A DNA stretch of 64,000 bases from Bacteroidales bacterium (lineage in GTDB: Bacteria > Bacteroidota > Bacteroidia > Bacteroidales > CAIWKO01), in contig JALOBU010000008.1 of NCBI GenBank assembly GCA_023228145.1, positions 1 through 64,000 of the forward strand, in the 5' to 3' direction. The position numbers and the translations under genes are program-made. The notes under the pieces were generated by a model, which was not told the origin of the DNA, did not search any database, and worked only from the letters and a program-made list of their open reading frames with translations. Shown here in pieces: positions 22,272 to 32,500 of the stretch (positions are counted from its first letter, which is position 1; each line of letters begins with the position of its first letter).

Positions 22272-22436
22272 ATGACGTACACAGTTTTAACATCATCACG
22301 TTTTGAGGATTTGATTAAACAGGTAAACAACTTAATTGAAAAAGGCTGGATACCGCAGGGAGGCTTTTGCGAAATGGGCAACGGAGCCATATATCATTAT
22401 TCTCAGGCCATGATAAAAATTACCAAAAAGAAATAA
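22272..22436 (+). CDS. DUF1737 small protein
   Basis: 54 codons from an ATG at 22272 to TAA. The product reads MTYTVLTSSRFEDLIKQVNN, then LIEKGWIPQGGFCEMGNG and YHYSQAMIKITKK. This is the DUF1737 pattern: a beta strand, a helix, the GWxPQGG motif and a final strand with QAM. Members are 50-70 residues, cytoplasmic, function unknown. It is divergent from the Hcy methyltransferase. Confidence 0.75.
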   Translation: MTYTVLTSSRFEDLIKQVNNLIEKGWIPQGGFCEMGNGAIYHYSQAMIKITKKK

Positions 22437-22595
22437 AGCTTTTACACTGCCTGAATGAATAACAAAGCGGGGTAATGCATTTTTTTTTGCCGAAGCGTCC
22501 GATACTTTTTATTTTAATGTAAATTTGAAGCCGAAATTATTTTAAAAGTTAAAACGGACTCCTAGCTAGCGGTTTGTTTATTTTATGCCACAATC

Positions 22596-23507
22596 ATGTC
22601 TATTAAAGTCAGCCAGATAACAAAAAAATACGGCAAACAAAAAGCGCTTGACCATGTTGCTTTCGAGATAAAAAGCGGTGAAGTTGTTGGTTTGCTGGGG
22701 CCTAACGGAGCCGGAAAATCCACTCTGATGAAAATCCTTACAGGATTCATACCTCCCACATCCGGCAATGCCTATGTGTGCAACCTTGATGTGAGGGAAC
22801 AGTCCCTGGAAGTGCGTAAAAAAGTTGGTTATCTGGCCGAGCACAACCCCCTGTATCTTGAGATGTATGTAAAAGAATTTTTACTTTTTGTTGCCGGGCT
22901 GCACCAGCTTGGAAAAAATAAAAATACACGCGTTAAGGAAATGATTCATATTACGGGGCTTGAAACGGAGCAACATAAAAAAATCGGGGCGTTATCAAAA
23001 GGTTACCGTCAACGAGTAGGCCTTGCCCAGGCGCTGATGCATCATCCCGAAGTTCTTATTCTTGATGAACCCACTTCCGGCCTTGACCCCAATCAAATAC
23101 TTGAAATACGCACGCTTATTAAAAAAATCGGCAGTGAGAAAACGGTAATGCTTTCAACCCACATCATGCAGGAAGTGGAAGCTGTCTGTAACCGGGCCAT
23201 AATAATCAACAAAGGGCTTATTGTGGCTGACGAACTGACAACTAATATGCACAATCTCCTCAAAAAAAGGAATACAGTTACCGTGGAATTCAATACGAAT
23301 GTTGACCATGGCTTTTTGAAAAGAATACCGGGAGTGCTTAAGGTAACACATAAAAGAGGGCATATTTGGGAAATGGAATCTGACGAAGGCTCAGACGTGA
23401 GAAGTGAAATTTTTAAATTTGCCGTAAAAAACAATCTGGAAGTACTTTCTATGCACAAGGAAACAATCAGTATAGAAGATGTGTTTCATCAATTAACGAA
23501 AGAATAA
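22596..23507 (+). CDS. gldA: ABC transporter ATP-binding protein, GldA-like
   Basis: 303 residues, one nucleotide-binding domain plus a C-terminal extension. Walker A GPNGAGKST (35-43), Q-loop region around GYLAEHNPLYLEMYV (78-92), signature LSKGYRQRVGLA (133-144), Walker B LILDEPTSGLDPNQ (154-167) and H-loop STHIMQE (about 187-193). The LAEHNPLYLEMYVKE segment and the C-terminal domain match GldA, the ATPase of the GldAFG transporter linked to gliding and T9SS function. gldF and gldG are not adjacent here, so a different ABC-2-type exporter remains possible. It lies just upstream of the metK riboswitch but ends before it. Confidence 0.75.
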   Translation: MSIKVSQITKKYGKQKALDHVAFEIKSGEVVGLLGPNGAGKSTLMKILTGFIPPTSGNAYVCNLDVREQSLEVRKKVGYLAEHNPLYLEMYVKEFLLFVAGLHQLGKNKNTRVKEMIHITGLETEQHKKIGALSKGYRQRVGLAQALMHHPEVLILDEPTSGLDPNQILEIRTLIKKIGSEKTVMLSTHIMQEVEAVCNRAIIINKGLIVADELTTNMHNLLKKRNTVTVEFNTNVDHGFLKRIPGVLKVTHKRGHIWEMESDEGSDVRSEIFKFAVKNNLEVLSMHKETISIEDVFHQLTKE

Positions 23508-23515
23508 AAATTTTT

Positions 23516-23542
23516 TTTGTTTTAAAAAAATATGTAATTTTG
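23516..23542 (+). promoter_or_regulatory. Candidate promoter for metK
   Basis: TTTG at 23516-23519 and TAATTTTG at 23535-23542 fit the Bacteroidetes -33 / -7 pattern, though the 15-base spacing is shorter than usual. Transcription would begin at the 5' edge of the riboswitch. Confidence 0.5.
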
Positions 23543-23547
23543 CAGAT

Positions 23548-23600
23548 GCAAAGTGGAAAGATTTGGATTGCTTGCAACCACGGAAAAAAATGCTAAAACA
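23548..23600 (+). ncRNA. SAM-II (SAM-alpha) riboswitch
   Basis: The P1 stem GTGG (23553-23556) pairs with CCAC (23578-23581). The loop holds GATTTGGATTGCTTGCAA, and the downstream AAAATGCTAAAA (about 23587-23598) supplies the pseudoknot strand. The GATTT ... TGCAA and AATGCTAAAA spacing is that of the H-type pseudoknot SAM-II aptamer, known upstream of methionine and SAM genes in Bacteroidetes and Alphaproteobacteria. It sits about 67 bases before the metK ATG. SAM binding would be expected to repress translation or expression of metK. Confidence 0.75.
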
Positions 23601-23667
23601 AAAATTTTCCCGCCGATACAATCCTTAAGCTTCCCGAAACTAATTATTAACTTAAACAAAAAATGTT

Positions 23668-25008
23668 ATGGGATATTTATTTACTTCCGAGTCCGTATCA
23701 GAAGGACATCCGGATAAATTAGCAGATCAGATTTCTGATGCATTACTTGACGAATTTCTAAAACAAGACCCACATTCAAAAGTGGCCTGCGAAACTTTTG
23801 TTACCACAGGACTTGTAATATGCGGTGGCGAAGTCAAAACCAAGGGCTTCGTTGATGTACAAAAAACCGCTCGTGAGGTTATACGTGAAGTGGGTTACAC
23901 CAAGGCTGATTATAATTTCGAGTCGGAATCTTGCGGTGTTATTTCTTCAATACATGAGCAATCTCCTGACATCAACCAGGGGGTGGAACGTCAAAAACCA
24001 GAAGAACAAGGTGCCGGCGACCAGGGGATGATGTTTGGTTTTGCCTGCAAAGACATGGATAATTATATGCCCATGCCTATCGAACTGGCACATATCCTAC
24101 TTCAGGAACTTTCGGCTATTCGCCGCGAAGGAAAAAAAATGAAATACCTTCGTCCGGACTCAAAATCACAAGTTACCATTGAATATGATGAACATGATAA
24201 TCCTTTAAAAATTGACACCATTGTTATTTCCACACAACATGATGAATTCATTAAACCTGAAAAAAACTCAGAAAAAGAAATCAAGATTGCCGAGAAAAAA
24301 ATGCAGGAACAAATTATCACAGACATCAAAACTGTTTTAATTCCCCGTGTTATTAAAACATTGCCTGAACGTGTCCAGAAACTCTTTATGAAAAATTTCC
24401 GCTTGCTTGTAAACCCTACAGGTAAGTTTATAATTGGTGGACCTCATGGCGATACAGGGCTTACAGGACGTAAAATTATTGTGGACACTTATGGCGGTAA
24501 AGGCGCTCATGGCGGCGGGGCTTTCTCAGGAAAAGATGCATCAAAGGTTGACCGCTCAGCAGCTTATGCAGCAAGACATATAGCCAAAAACATGGTGGCG
24601 GCAGGCATTGCCGATGAAGTACTCATTCAGGTGGCTTATGCTATCGGAGTGGCAAAACCTGTTGGAATTTTTGTCAACACCTATGGTACAGCAAGGGTAA
24701 AAAATGCCAAAGGAAAGATAATGGCTGACGGAGATATTGCAAAAAAAATTGATAAAATCTTCGACCTGAGACCTTATGCAATTATTAAACGTTTCGGGCT
24801 GAAAAACCCAATTTTCAAAAAAACCACCGCTTACGGGCATTTTGGGAGAACAAACTATGTGGAAGAAATTGAAGTAGGTTATACTGATGATACCACAAAA
24901 ACAAAAAAAATAAATGGGGTTCCCGTTCATTTTAAAAAAGTTGAGTTCTTCGCCTGGGAAAAGCTTGACTACGTTGAAAAACTTAAAAAGGAGTTTAACC
25001 TGAAATAA
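23668..25008 (+). CDS. metK: S-adenosylmethionine synthetase
   Basis: Makes SAM from methionine and ATP in the cytoplasm. The 446 residues show SVSEGHPDKLADQISDALLD (about 9-28), CETFVTTGLVICGGEVKT, the P-loop-like GPHGDTGLTGRKIIVDTYGG and GGGAFSGKDASKVDRSAAYA with catalytic lysine and aspartates. It is longer than the E. coli enzyme (about 384) because of a central charged insertion (KIDTIVISTQHDEFIKPEKN, KEIKIAEKKMQEQ), as in other Bacteroidetes. A SAM-II riboswitch precedes it and a strong terminator follows. Confidence 0.97.
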   Translation: MGYLFTSESVSEGHPDKLADQISDALLDEFLKQDPHSKVACETFVTTGLVICGGEVKTKGFVDVQKTAREVIREVGYTKADYNFESESCGVISSIHEQSPDINQGVERQKPEEQGAGDQGMMFGFACKDMDNYMPMPIELAHILLQELSAIRREGKKMKYLRPDSKSQVTIEYDEHDNPLKIDTIVISTQHDEFIKPEKNSEKEIKIAEKKMQEQIITDIKTVLIPRVIKTLPERVQKLFMKNFRLLVNPTGKFIIGGPHGDTGLTGRKIIVDTYGGKGAHGGGAFSGKDASKVDRSAAYAARHIAKNMVAAGIADEVLIQVAYAIGVAKPVGIFVNTYGTARVKNAKGKIMADGDIAKKIDKIFDLRPYAIIKRFGLKNPIFKKTTAYGHFGRTNYVEEIEVGYTDDTTKTKKINGVPVHFKKVEFFAWEKLDYVEKLKKEFNLK

Positions 25009-25031
25009 ACCCTTTTTTGTATTTTCACAAA

Positions 25032-25067
25032 AAACCAAAGAAGTTTATTTTTCTTTGGTTTTTTTAT
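25032..25067 (+). terminator. metK terminator
   Basis: AACCAAAGAA pairs with TTCTTTGGTT around GTTTATTT, followed by seven T. It begins 24 bases after the metK stop. Confidence 0.85.
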
Positions 25068-25076
25068 TTGGCAAAT

Positions 25077-25211
25077 TATACCAATTGTATTTATTTTTTA
25101 GTCCAAAGACAAAAAATAAATTACAATGGTTAATGCCGATGCTACATGAAAATAGTCCAATAAGAAAAAGTCAACTTTGGACTATATTGAATGTGCAATC
25201 GGTATTATATC
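25077..25211. repeat. MITE-like dispersed repeat, copy 2
   Basis: It begins TTATACCAATTG and ends AATCGGTATTATAT, with TTAGTCCAAAGAC, AATAGTCCAATAAG and CTTTGGACTATATTG inside. Its elements occur in the same order as in the copy at 3431-3592. It fills the space between metK and the convergent TonB gene. Confidence 0.5.
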
Positions 25212-25989
25212 ATTGTGCCGGGCTACTCATCTGCAGAACAAAATTTACAGGCATGGTAATTACCACCCGTACTTCATGTCCCTGGGTTTTTCCGGGCTTC
25301 CAGCGGGGCATCAGCCTGGTAACCCTTAGCGCTTCTTCATCACAACCGGCGCCTATTCCCTGCAGAACAGAAATATTTGATAAACTTCCGTCTTTTTCAA
25401 CAATAAACGAAATATAGACTTTCCCCTGTATTTTGTTTTGCAATGCAGTGGAAGGGTATTTTATATTGTTTTTTAAAAAATTAATTCTTGCCTTCTCTCC
25501 GCCGGGAAATGAGGGCGACTCTTCAACATAAGTATATACGGCATCGCTGGCTGGCTCCCCACCGTCGAGTACACCTTTATTGCTGCCTTCTGATGATGTA
25601 CCCTCCCCGGCAGTATCTCCTTTTATTTCTTCATTTATAAAGAAAGCCACTTCTTCTTCCTGCGTAACAACAATCTGAGGAGCAACAAATTTCACGGCTT
25701 TTCTTATTTTTTGCAGCTCAGGAGGTAAATCCGTTTCCGGATTCTTTTTTTTCTCCTGAGGAACGGGCATAAACTCGGTGTATAGCTTATTTTCTATAAT
25801 TGTTGTTTCGGGTTTGTGAAACATAAGAGAGGGTATAAATGCCGCAAGGAAGAAAAAAACAGAAGAGATAATTATTGCCGCAATAAGGAACTTATTATAT
25901 TTCTTCCGCAACAGATATGCTCCATAAGATTTATTTCTGTATTGAAAAACAATTTCATCTATATTGTCTGAACCAAATCTCACATTCAA
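25210..25989 (-). CDS. TonB-type energy transducer
   Basis: 259 residues. A cytoplasmic N-terminal stretch (VFQYRNKSYGAYLLRKKYNK) leads to one transmembrane helix at about 32-54 (FLIAAIIISSVFFFLAAFIP). A proline/charge-rich periplasmic linker and a C-terminal TonB domain of about 90 residues follow (FPGGEKARINFLKNNIKYPS, GKVYISFIVEKDGS, CDEEALRVTRLMPRWKPGK). It couples the proton-motive force to TonB-dependent outer-membrane receptors. No exbB/exbD lie nearby. The YGAYLLRKKYN N terminus is the common Bacteroidetes TonB type. It is convergent with metK, separated by a repeat element. Confidence 0.9.
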   Translation of the reverse strand: MNVRFGSDNIDEIVFQYRNKSYGAYLLRKKYNKFLIAAIIISSVFFFLAAFIPSLMFHKPETTIIENKLYTEFMPVPQEKKKNPETDLPPELQKIRKAVKFVAPQIVVTQEEEVAFFINEEIKGDTAGEGTSSEGSNKGVLDGGEPASDAVYTYVEESPSFPGGEKARINFLKNNIKYPSTALQNKIQGKVYISFIVEKDGSLSNISVLQGIGAGCDEEALRVTRLMPRWKPGKTQGHEVRVVITMPVNFVLQMSSPAQ

Positions 25990-26093
25990 AGTTTTATATT
26001 ACAGTTCAATCTTAATGCCAAAAAAATGTTTTTTACATGCAACAGTAAAATATTTAGATTCCTTCGGAAAATTTATTGCCTTATTTGAAAATA

Positions 26094-26126
26094 AAAAAAG
26101 CCCCCGCGTTTTTACGCAAGAGCTTT
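26094..26126 (-). terminator. gcvH terminator
   Basis: On the minus strand AGCTCTTGCGT and ACGCGGGGGCT pair with G-U pairs around AAAA, followed by TTTTTTT. It lies 18 bases after the gcvH stop. Confidence 0.75.
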
Positions 26127-26143
26127 TCCTGTAATTTGTCTTA

Positions 26144-26524
26144 TTAAGAATTTACCTTTTGTCCGTAAGCTTCTGCATTCATAAGCGAGCCTATCTCTTC
26201 GGGAGAAGTGAGTTTTACTTTAATAATCCAGCCTTCTCCGTAGGGGTCTTTATTAATCGTTTCGGGATTGCTTTCAATTAAGGCATTAAACTCAAGAATT
26301 TCGCCACTAACAGGCATATACATATCCGAAACGGTTTTCACGGCTTCAATAGTGCCAAAAGTATCTCCTTTAGCAAGGGTTTCGCCCACAGTATCAACTT
26401 CAACAAAAACAATATCCCCCAGTTCATGTTGGGCAAAATCGGAAATACCAATATAAGCTTCGGTCCCGTCAACCTTAATCCACTCATGGGATTCTGCGTA
26501 AAATAAATTTTCTTCTATTTTCAT
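26144..26524 (-). CDS. gcvH: Glycine cleavage system H protein
   Basis: 126 residues, the normal length. It carries the lipoyl arm that shuttles the aminomethyl group between the P, T and L proteins of glycine cleavage. The lipoylated lysine is K63 in FGTIEAVKTVSDMYMPVSG; other marks are SHEWIKVDGTEAYIGISDFA and the C-terminal ESNPETINKDPYGEGWIIKV. gcvP and gcvT are not in the window. It lies 59 bases downstream of the sprA stop's opposite side (sprA ends at 26584 on the same strand being transcribed toward it), with its own terminator, so it could be the last gene of the maeB-ruvA-sprA run or have its own promoter. Confidence 0.95.
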   Translation of the reverse strand: MKIEENLFYAESHEWIKVDGTEAYIGISDFAQHELGDIVFVEVDTVGETLAKGDTFGTIEAVKTVSDMYMPVSGEILEFNALIESNPETINKDPYGEGWIIKVKLTSPEEIGSLMNAEAYGQKVNS

Positions 26525-26583
26525 GATGTTGTTTGATTATTTAATTTTTGTCAAATATACTATTTTTTTTATAGTTGTAAATT

Positions 26584-29500
26584 TTATTGAGCAAGGGTAA
26601 ATCTCAGGCTGATACCCCCATTGATGTTTGAATTGGGATACTGAGATGACACATAGGGTGTGTTAATGATGTGGTCATAAAACAATCGGACATTAAACTT
26701 TTCACTAATCTGATAATCAGCAGAAACATTAATTGAATATATCCTGCCTCCGGAGGAAACCTGATCCATGTTTTCCACAAGTTTTCTTAAGGTTGTTTTG
26801 TTATCTCGTATTGAGAAATCAGCTTTCAGGTTTAAGTCACTTTTTATCAGCCTTCTTCTTCCTCCAAGATTTAAGTTAAACGACACATCCTTAAAACGAT
26901 ACCCTGCGCCAATAACATATTCGTTCGACACTATTTCCGTAAGCTGGGTATTGGCAAAGCTAAGCGACAGGTTGCGGGATTTTTTCCATTCCAGCTTCAA
27001 TAAAAGGCTGTTATTCATAGTCATATCGAAACCAACCAGGGGGCTGAATTGCTCAGTAATAGAAACCTGCCCTATTTCTCTTTTGGAAATAAAATCTCCC
27101 ATCTGGTCGCGTATATATGCATATCCATCGATATCTTCTTTATACAAAACATTTGTCGCAAAAGAATTTACATTGTAAGTACAACGGTATGTATGGCTTA
27201 TGGTGATGGAGCGGAAATATTTTTTTATAGCTGCTATTCTTGTCAATCCTGTGTACGTGAGTCGCCAGTTCGGCAGGGGAATTGCTCTTAATATTTTTTC
27301 CGAAAATGGTGTTAAAGCTACATTTTCGGGTTTTTTACCAAGATATGCCGCAAGAAATGCAGGGATCAACACATCTTGCGATGTAGGGCCATACCCATCA
27401 GGGAAGCCTGTTGAATCAATAATTCCGCCGGTTGAATAACGGTTGTTTTGTTCTGCAAGTCGGGTAGCTATAATTATTCTGTATTCTTTAAATTTTTCAA
27501 ATACATCTGATGAATTATCTTTATTATCCCCGATAAAAGCTGTTTTTAATCCAATAATGGTCATACTGAAGCTACCGCTTTCAACCATAGAATATGGGTC
27601 GCTGGCCTCAAACTCTCCGGCATATTTGTAAAAGGCCTGACTTTGTTTGGCATAATTGGTATTTCCGGTTACATCAATTCTCATTCCTGCCAGAGGTTCG
27701 ATGGATGTCTGATAGTTGAGCACTTTGGATTGTTTAACGGCAAAGGGAATGTTCAAATTTGTATCTCTTGTTACCCAGCCCTTTTGAAATGCTTTCGCTA
27801 TAATATTTTCTGTAGAATTAAACATATCTCCGGGGCTCCCCATTACAAACCCAAAAGTTGGGGCCATATGTTTCCAGTTCATACCTAATGCCACGGGTTT
27901 GTATATAAAACCCGGCAGCACACGTCCGTTGCTTTCCTGATATGAAATGTTTAAGGTTCTGACAAGCATAAGAATTCCAAGGGCGTTATCGAGGATAAGC
28001 TTACCGGCATTGACTTTAAGTTTGGTGGAGTCAGCTTTTGCATTCTCATCTGGCATATTAGTTTTTTGAGGAGGCTTATTGGTGTTTAACCTCGCCTTAT
28101 CGTTTATTTTTTTTAGATAAGGAACCTTGTTGTATAAATTGAGCAGATTTGCTGTGAAGTTAAGTTGTTGTGTGTTGGAGTTTTCAATGGTATTTCCAAA
28201 GGAATTTTCAACAATATTACCATAATCGTCTGTTGATAAGGGTAAAGCGGTCCAAACATAATTTCCCCCATACCTGGCAGTGATGTTTATCCAGTTAAAT
28301 ATCGGAATTTTATTTATGGGAAGCGTATAATTAATGTCAATAGACTGGTTATAATTTGTCATACGGCCGAAATCAAGGACGTTTTTCCAAATAGAGTCTC
28401 TTTTTTCTTTGTAATCCGGCTGGCCTTTAACAATTTTTCCCGGGGGTTCGTCAATCAAGGCTATGGCATGTGCCTGATAATCGAGTTTCAGGTTTTGTGT
28501 CAGGTCCCATTTAAACGCGTAATCGCGTGTCCACCCAAAACGTTTCACATAGGTTGGTTCAAGGATAATAAGTGCATTTGTTTTGTTTCGCAATAAATTT
28601 TCCTGAAACTGCTTGTTCAAATCGGTGCGGAACGAAAGCATCTTGGGCATGTAATAAAAATTAAAGTCTTTGATAATCCGCAGCCATTTTGATTTTGATA
28701 AGAGTTTCCATTTATCCAGTGGCTTTACAGGTTTTAAATTGGCAGTGTAATTGTATCCCAGCCCTCCCATGTGAGTAATCCTCCTGTCGTATTCAATGTC
28801 AACATTTCTGTGGAATAATTCGGTGTAGGCATAAGTAAAATCAAAATTCTCCAAATCATAGATATGGCTTTTGGTGTTGGCGCCCACCTTTGTTTTGCGG
28901 ACATTCATAAAATTTACGCTGGTTCTTGTGGTTACATCCTGAGTAATTTTTCTGACAGAATCTCTTTCTCTTTGTGTTGCATAGGTTTGTAAATCGTCCT
29001 TATAAAGAACATCGGGATTTATGGGGTTGTATTCGGGTATAGCTCGTTGCTCTGAGTAATCAAAGTGCATAGGGATTTTTATGCCCCATTTCTCGGGGAA
29101 AAACTTGCCCAACTCTAAATTTGTTGCGATATCATAAGATATCATAGTTTCTTTTTGAAGCTGATTGAGTTTCTTGTCGATACTTCCGAAGCCGGGAGTA
29201 CTTATGGTTCCGGCAAGACTAACATTTCCGAAATCGGCAAGATTGGCCGAAATCCTTGCTGTGGCGGCATATCCTCCACTCTGGTCAAAATCAGTGAGAC
29301 GCAATTCATTCACCCATATTTCTGCACATTTTTCTTTACCATCGTCGGCCGAACCCAAATCTGTCTTTTTGGGGTTTCTTATCCCAATCATAATAACTTT
29401 TACATCGCTGATACTTGGATTCCCCAAAACAGTAATCTTGTTGTTCCTGTCATCATAAACTTCATAAGGCAAAGAAACAGAGACAGATGTTCCCTGTTGG

Positions 29501-32500
29501 TGAAGTAAGGTGTTTCTTTCTTTTTTAACTTCAACCAGTTCGTCAAGCACAATTTCCATTCTGTTACGTTCGGGCCAGATAGCTTCCTCGTCGCTCGAAA
29601 ACCAGGGAGTTAATTCTAAAGGAACTTCATATTCATAATAATTGCTTTTAAAATCAGAGCCCAGACGGAGGAAAACGGTCAGGTCGCCATCCTTGATCAG
29701 CGATTCATTACCCGTGGCTTCCGCATGAACAAACATTTTCAACGTTTTAAATTTCCGCATGTCAAAGTCACAGGTTTTATAAACCGCTCTGGCATCGCCA
29801 TCAAAAAGGTGGCATACCTTCATGGATAAAGCCTGCTCGTTCAGCTGTTGCATGGTCGTGCTGGAATAATTGGTTTCTCTTTCAATGCCCGGCGGAATAA
29901 CATAAGTTACAGGAGTGCGTTGGCCATTTTCTTCAAGATTTACAGCGGAGACATCAAAAGATGTCAGGGTAATATCATCAACGGGGATATATTCCCCGGG
30001 TGCAAGCAGGCTGTAATCATATTTACGCCAGTCGCTTCTTACCAGGTCAAAAGTAGCAAATCGGCAAATGACTGAGTCGCTGAAATTCTTGAAAAATACA
30101 CGTATGAAGCGTATGGATTTAAAATCCTGTATGCCTCCGACAATTTTATCGGGAGATTTTACAGGAACTTTGAATTGATACCATTTAATTGTTGTGGAAG
30201 TCCCGTTTGGCAATCTGCCCGTAGTGGCTTCCAGTTCATCGGTGATATAATTCTGCCCAACAACCATTTTTGAAGGGTCAAGGTCAATGCGGTACTGAAA
30301 ATACCTTTCTCCTTCACTAAGGGTATTATCCCTGTTTATGTCTTCGCCATCCGGTAGTGTTGTGGCTTGCATGGGATAGCTCACACCATAAAGGTCTTGT
30401 GTTTGCTGGTCGGTAGGAGAATTTCCCTCTGTAAGATTGAATTTTTTATAGCGCTGAAGTATTGATTTGCTTTCATTATCGTAATCAGGACCTCTGAAAT
30501 AATGAAAATCATCGCCTGATGGGTCAGCAATAGCATTTTGATAGGCGACAGAGCCTGTCCCCACATGATTTATTATACGGTTTATGTAATCACTGAAAAA
30601 GATGTTTTCGTTGCCTGAATTTATACCATCCAAACCCACATCCTGATAAGGCCTGGCACTTTCGTTGTTGTCAAAAGAATTAGTCAACGGCTGAAGGCTT
30701 GGGACTATACCCCACGCGGTAGTGTCAACATCTTCCGTTGTGCCGTCGGGTGGCAATCCGTTTTCAATGCTTTTACGGGAATCTTTCAGAACATCTTCCG
30801 AAATATCTCCCAGGTTAATATACATTTGACCCCCTGTGTGTGAAGTATTATACACAAAAGGATCCATCATCCAGAATTCAATATATTCGATATTGGTTTC
30901 TTCAAAATCTGTTGACTCTATCCGGCGCATCATACCCCCCCAGCGGGTATCCGGGTCTATCAGTTTCCCGTCAGGGCCTATACCTTTTGAATATCCCTCC
31001 GAACCATCCACATCATAATTATACGAGCCTCTTTCCCAAGGATAATATGCCATGTTTAACACAGCAATATTAGAAGGAAGGTTGTTTTCAGGTTGCCTGT
31101 TGGGAAAAACTTCCTGTTCATAAACTTCTCGTGCAAAATGATTTGAAATGTCGTCAGTAGTAATATTGGGTGGCAATTGATTGTTATCGCGGTAAAAAAC
31201 AGAAGGGTCAATCACATACCAGGCCAACCTTGCTCTGTTATAGTTAAACGCCAAATTGGAATTCAGCACAGCTTCAGGAAACAAATCGGTTTGCCCCTGA
31301 GGAGTACTTGCTAAAAACCAACTTCCCACATTTCGGAGGTCAATGGTTGATTTACTGCTTTCAAAATCATCAATATATGACGTTCCTGTTTTCCCAATTG
31401 CCTTGGAATGCCCGGGAATAAGGTTGGCAAATTCAGCATTTATAGAAACATTGGAAGGGGCTTTTGTTTCAATTAATGGTAAAAGGTCAACTAATTTTGT
31501 CAGCCAGCGTGCCTCTGTAGTGTAAGCTCCGTCAACACCCCATATGGTGTTTGAGATAGGCTCATCGCCAAAATTCACTTTTTGTGTCAGCGGCTTTTCG
31601 GTAAGGTTAAGCACAGTGCCTCCGATATTGAGGTTTTTGTTGACCATATAATCCACTCTCAAGCCCATGAGTGTTTTGGTTTGGATACCAAAAGTGCTGT
31701 TGTTTTCCAAAGAAATATTTACGGGAGTTCCGGAGTTCAGAATACCTTCATTTATAATTTTAACTCTTCCCAGCGTGTAATCAACGGTATAATCAACATT
31801 TTCTGTCAATGGTATTCCTCCCGCAGTAACTTTGACGGACCCCTGAGGCACATTCATAGCCCCAAGGGATATTTCCGAGCCGGAGGCGGATTTATAAAAA
31901 CCCTGAAGGGAAAATTTATTTCTGTCTGGATATTGCTGTGCCCCGGTTTTTGTCATGCTGTAGAGGGAATCGTAACAATATTTGTCGGCTATAGGATTAA
32001 GCAAAGGGTTTCCGCCTGTGATAGCTTGTCGAAGGTTGCTTCCGAATGGTTCAAGAACAGGAAAGAATATTCTTCCGTTGGTTGATTGTATCAACCCCCC
32101 ACCGGTAGCCGCATTATCAATAAAATCAAAAACTCCGTCAGGAACAGGGTTTTGATTCATATCAAGGCGGTCACAGCCCAACACCCGGATGAGAGGCTTG
32201 CCATCAATTGCCCCTTCAGTAATGTACCCCATGGGAATTCCTTGTTCTTCTCCTGAATATAAAACATTCAGCCTGAAATCCTGAGAATTGATTTGATATC
32301 CTCCAATAGAGTACACGTTTTTCATCATCAGTTTGTACATAGGAGTTTTAGTGTTCAAGGTAGTGCTCTTAAGCAGTTTCAGCATCAGGCAACTCGGCGC
32401 ACTGACTCCCGTTCCTGTCATTTCCCCAACCTGATACACCGTAGTGTCACCAACGAGGGTGTACTGATATGCGACAGCCAATACCTGGTCTGAGTTCAGG

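Noticed and set aside
23548..23600. SAM-I (S-box) riboswitch before metK
   Set aside because: The element is only about 50 bases, lacks the four-way junction and P1 closing strands of SAM-I, and its conserved bases fit SAM-II.
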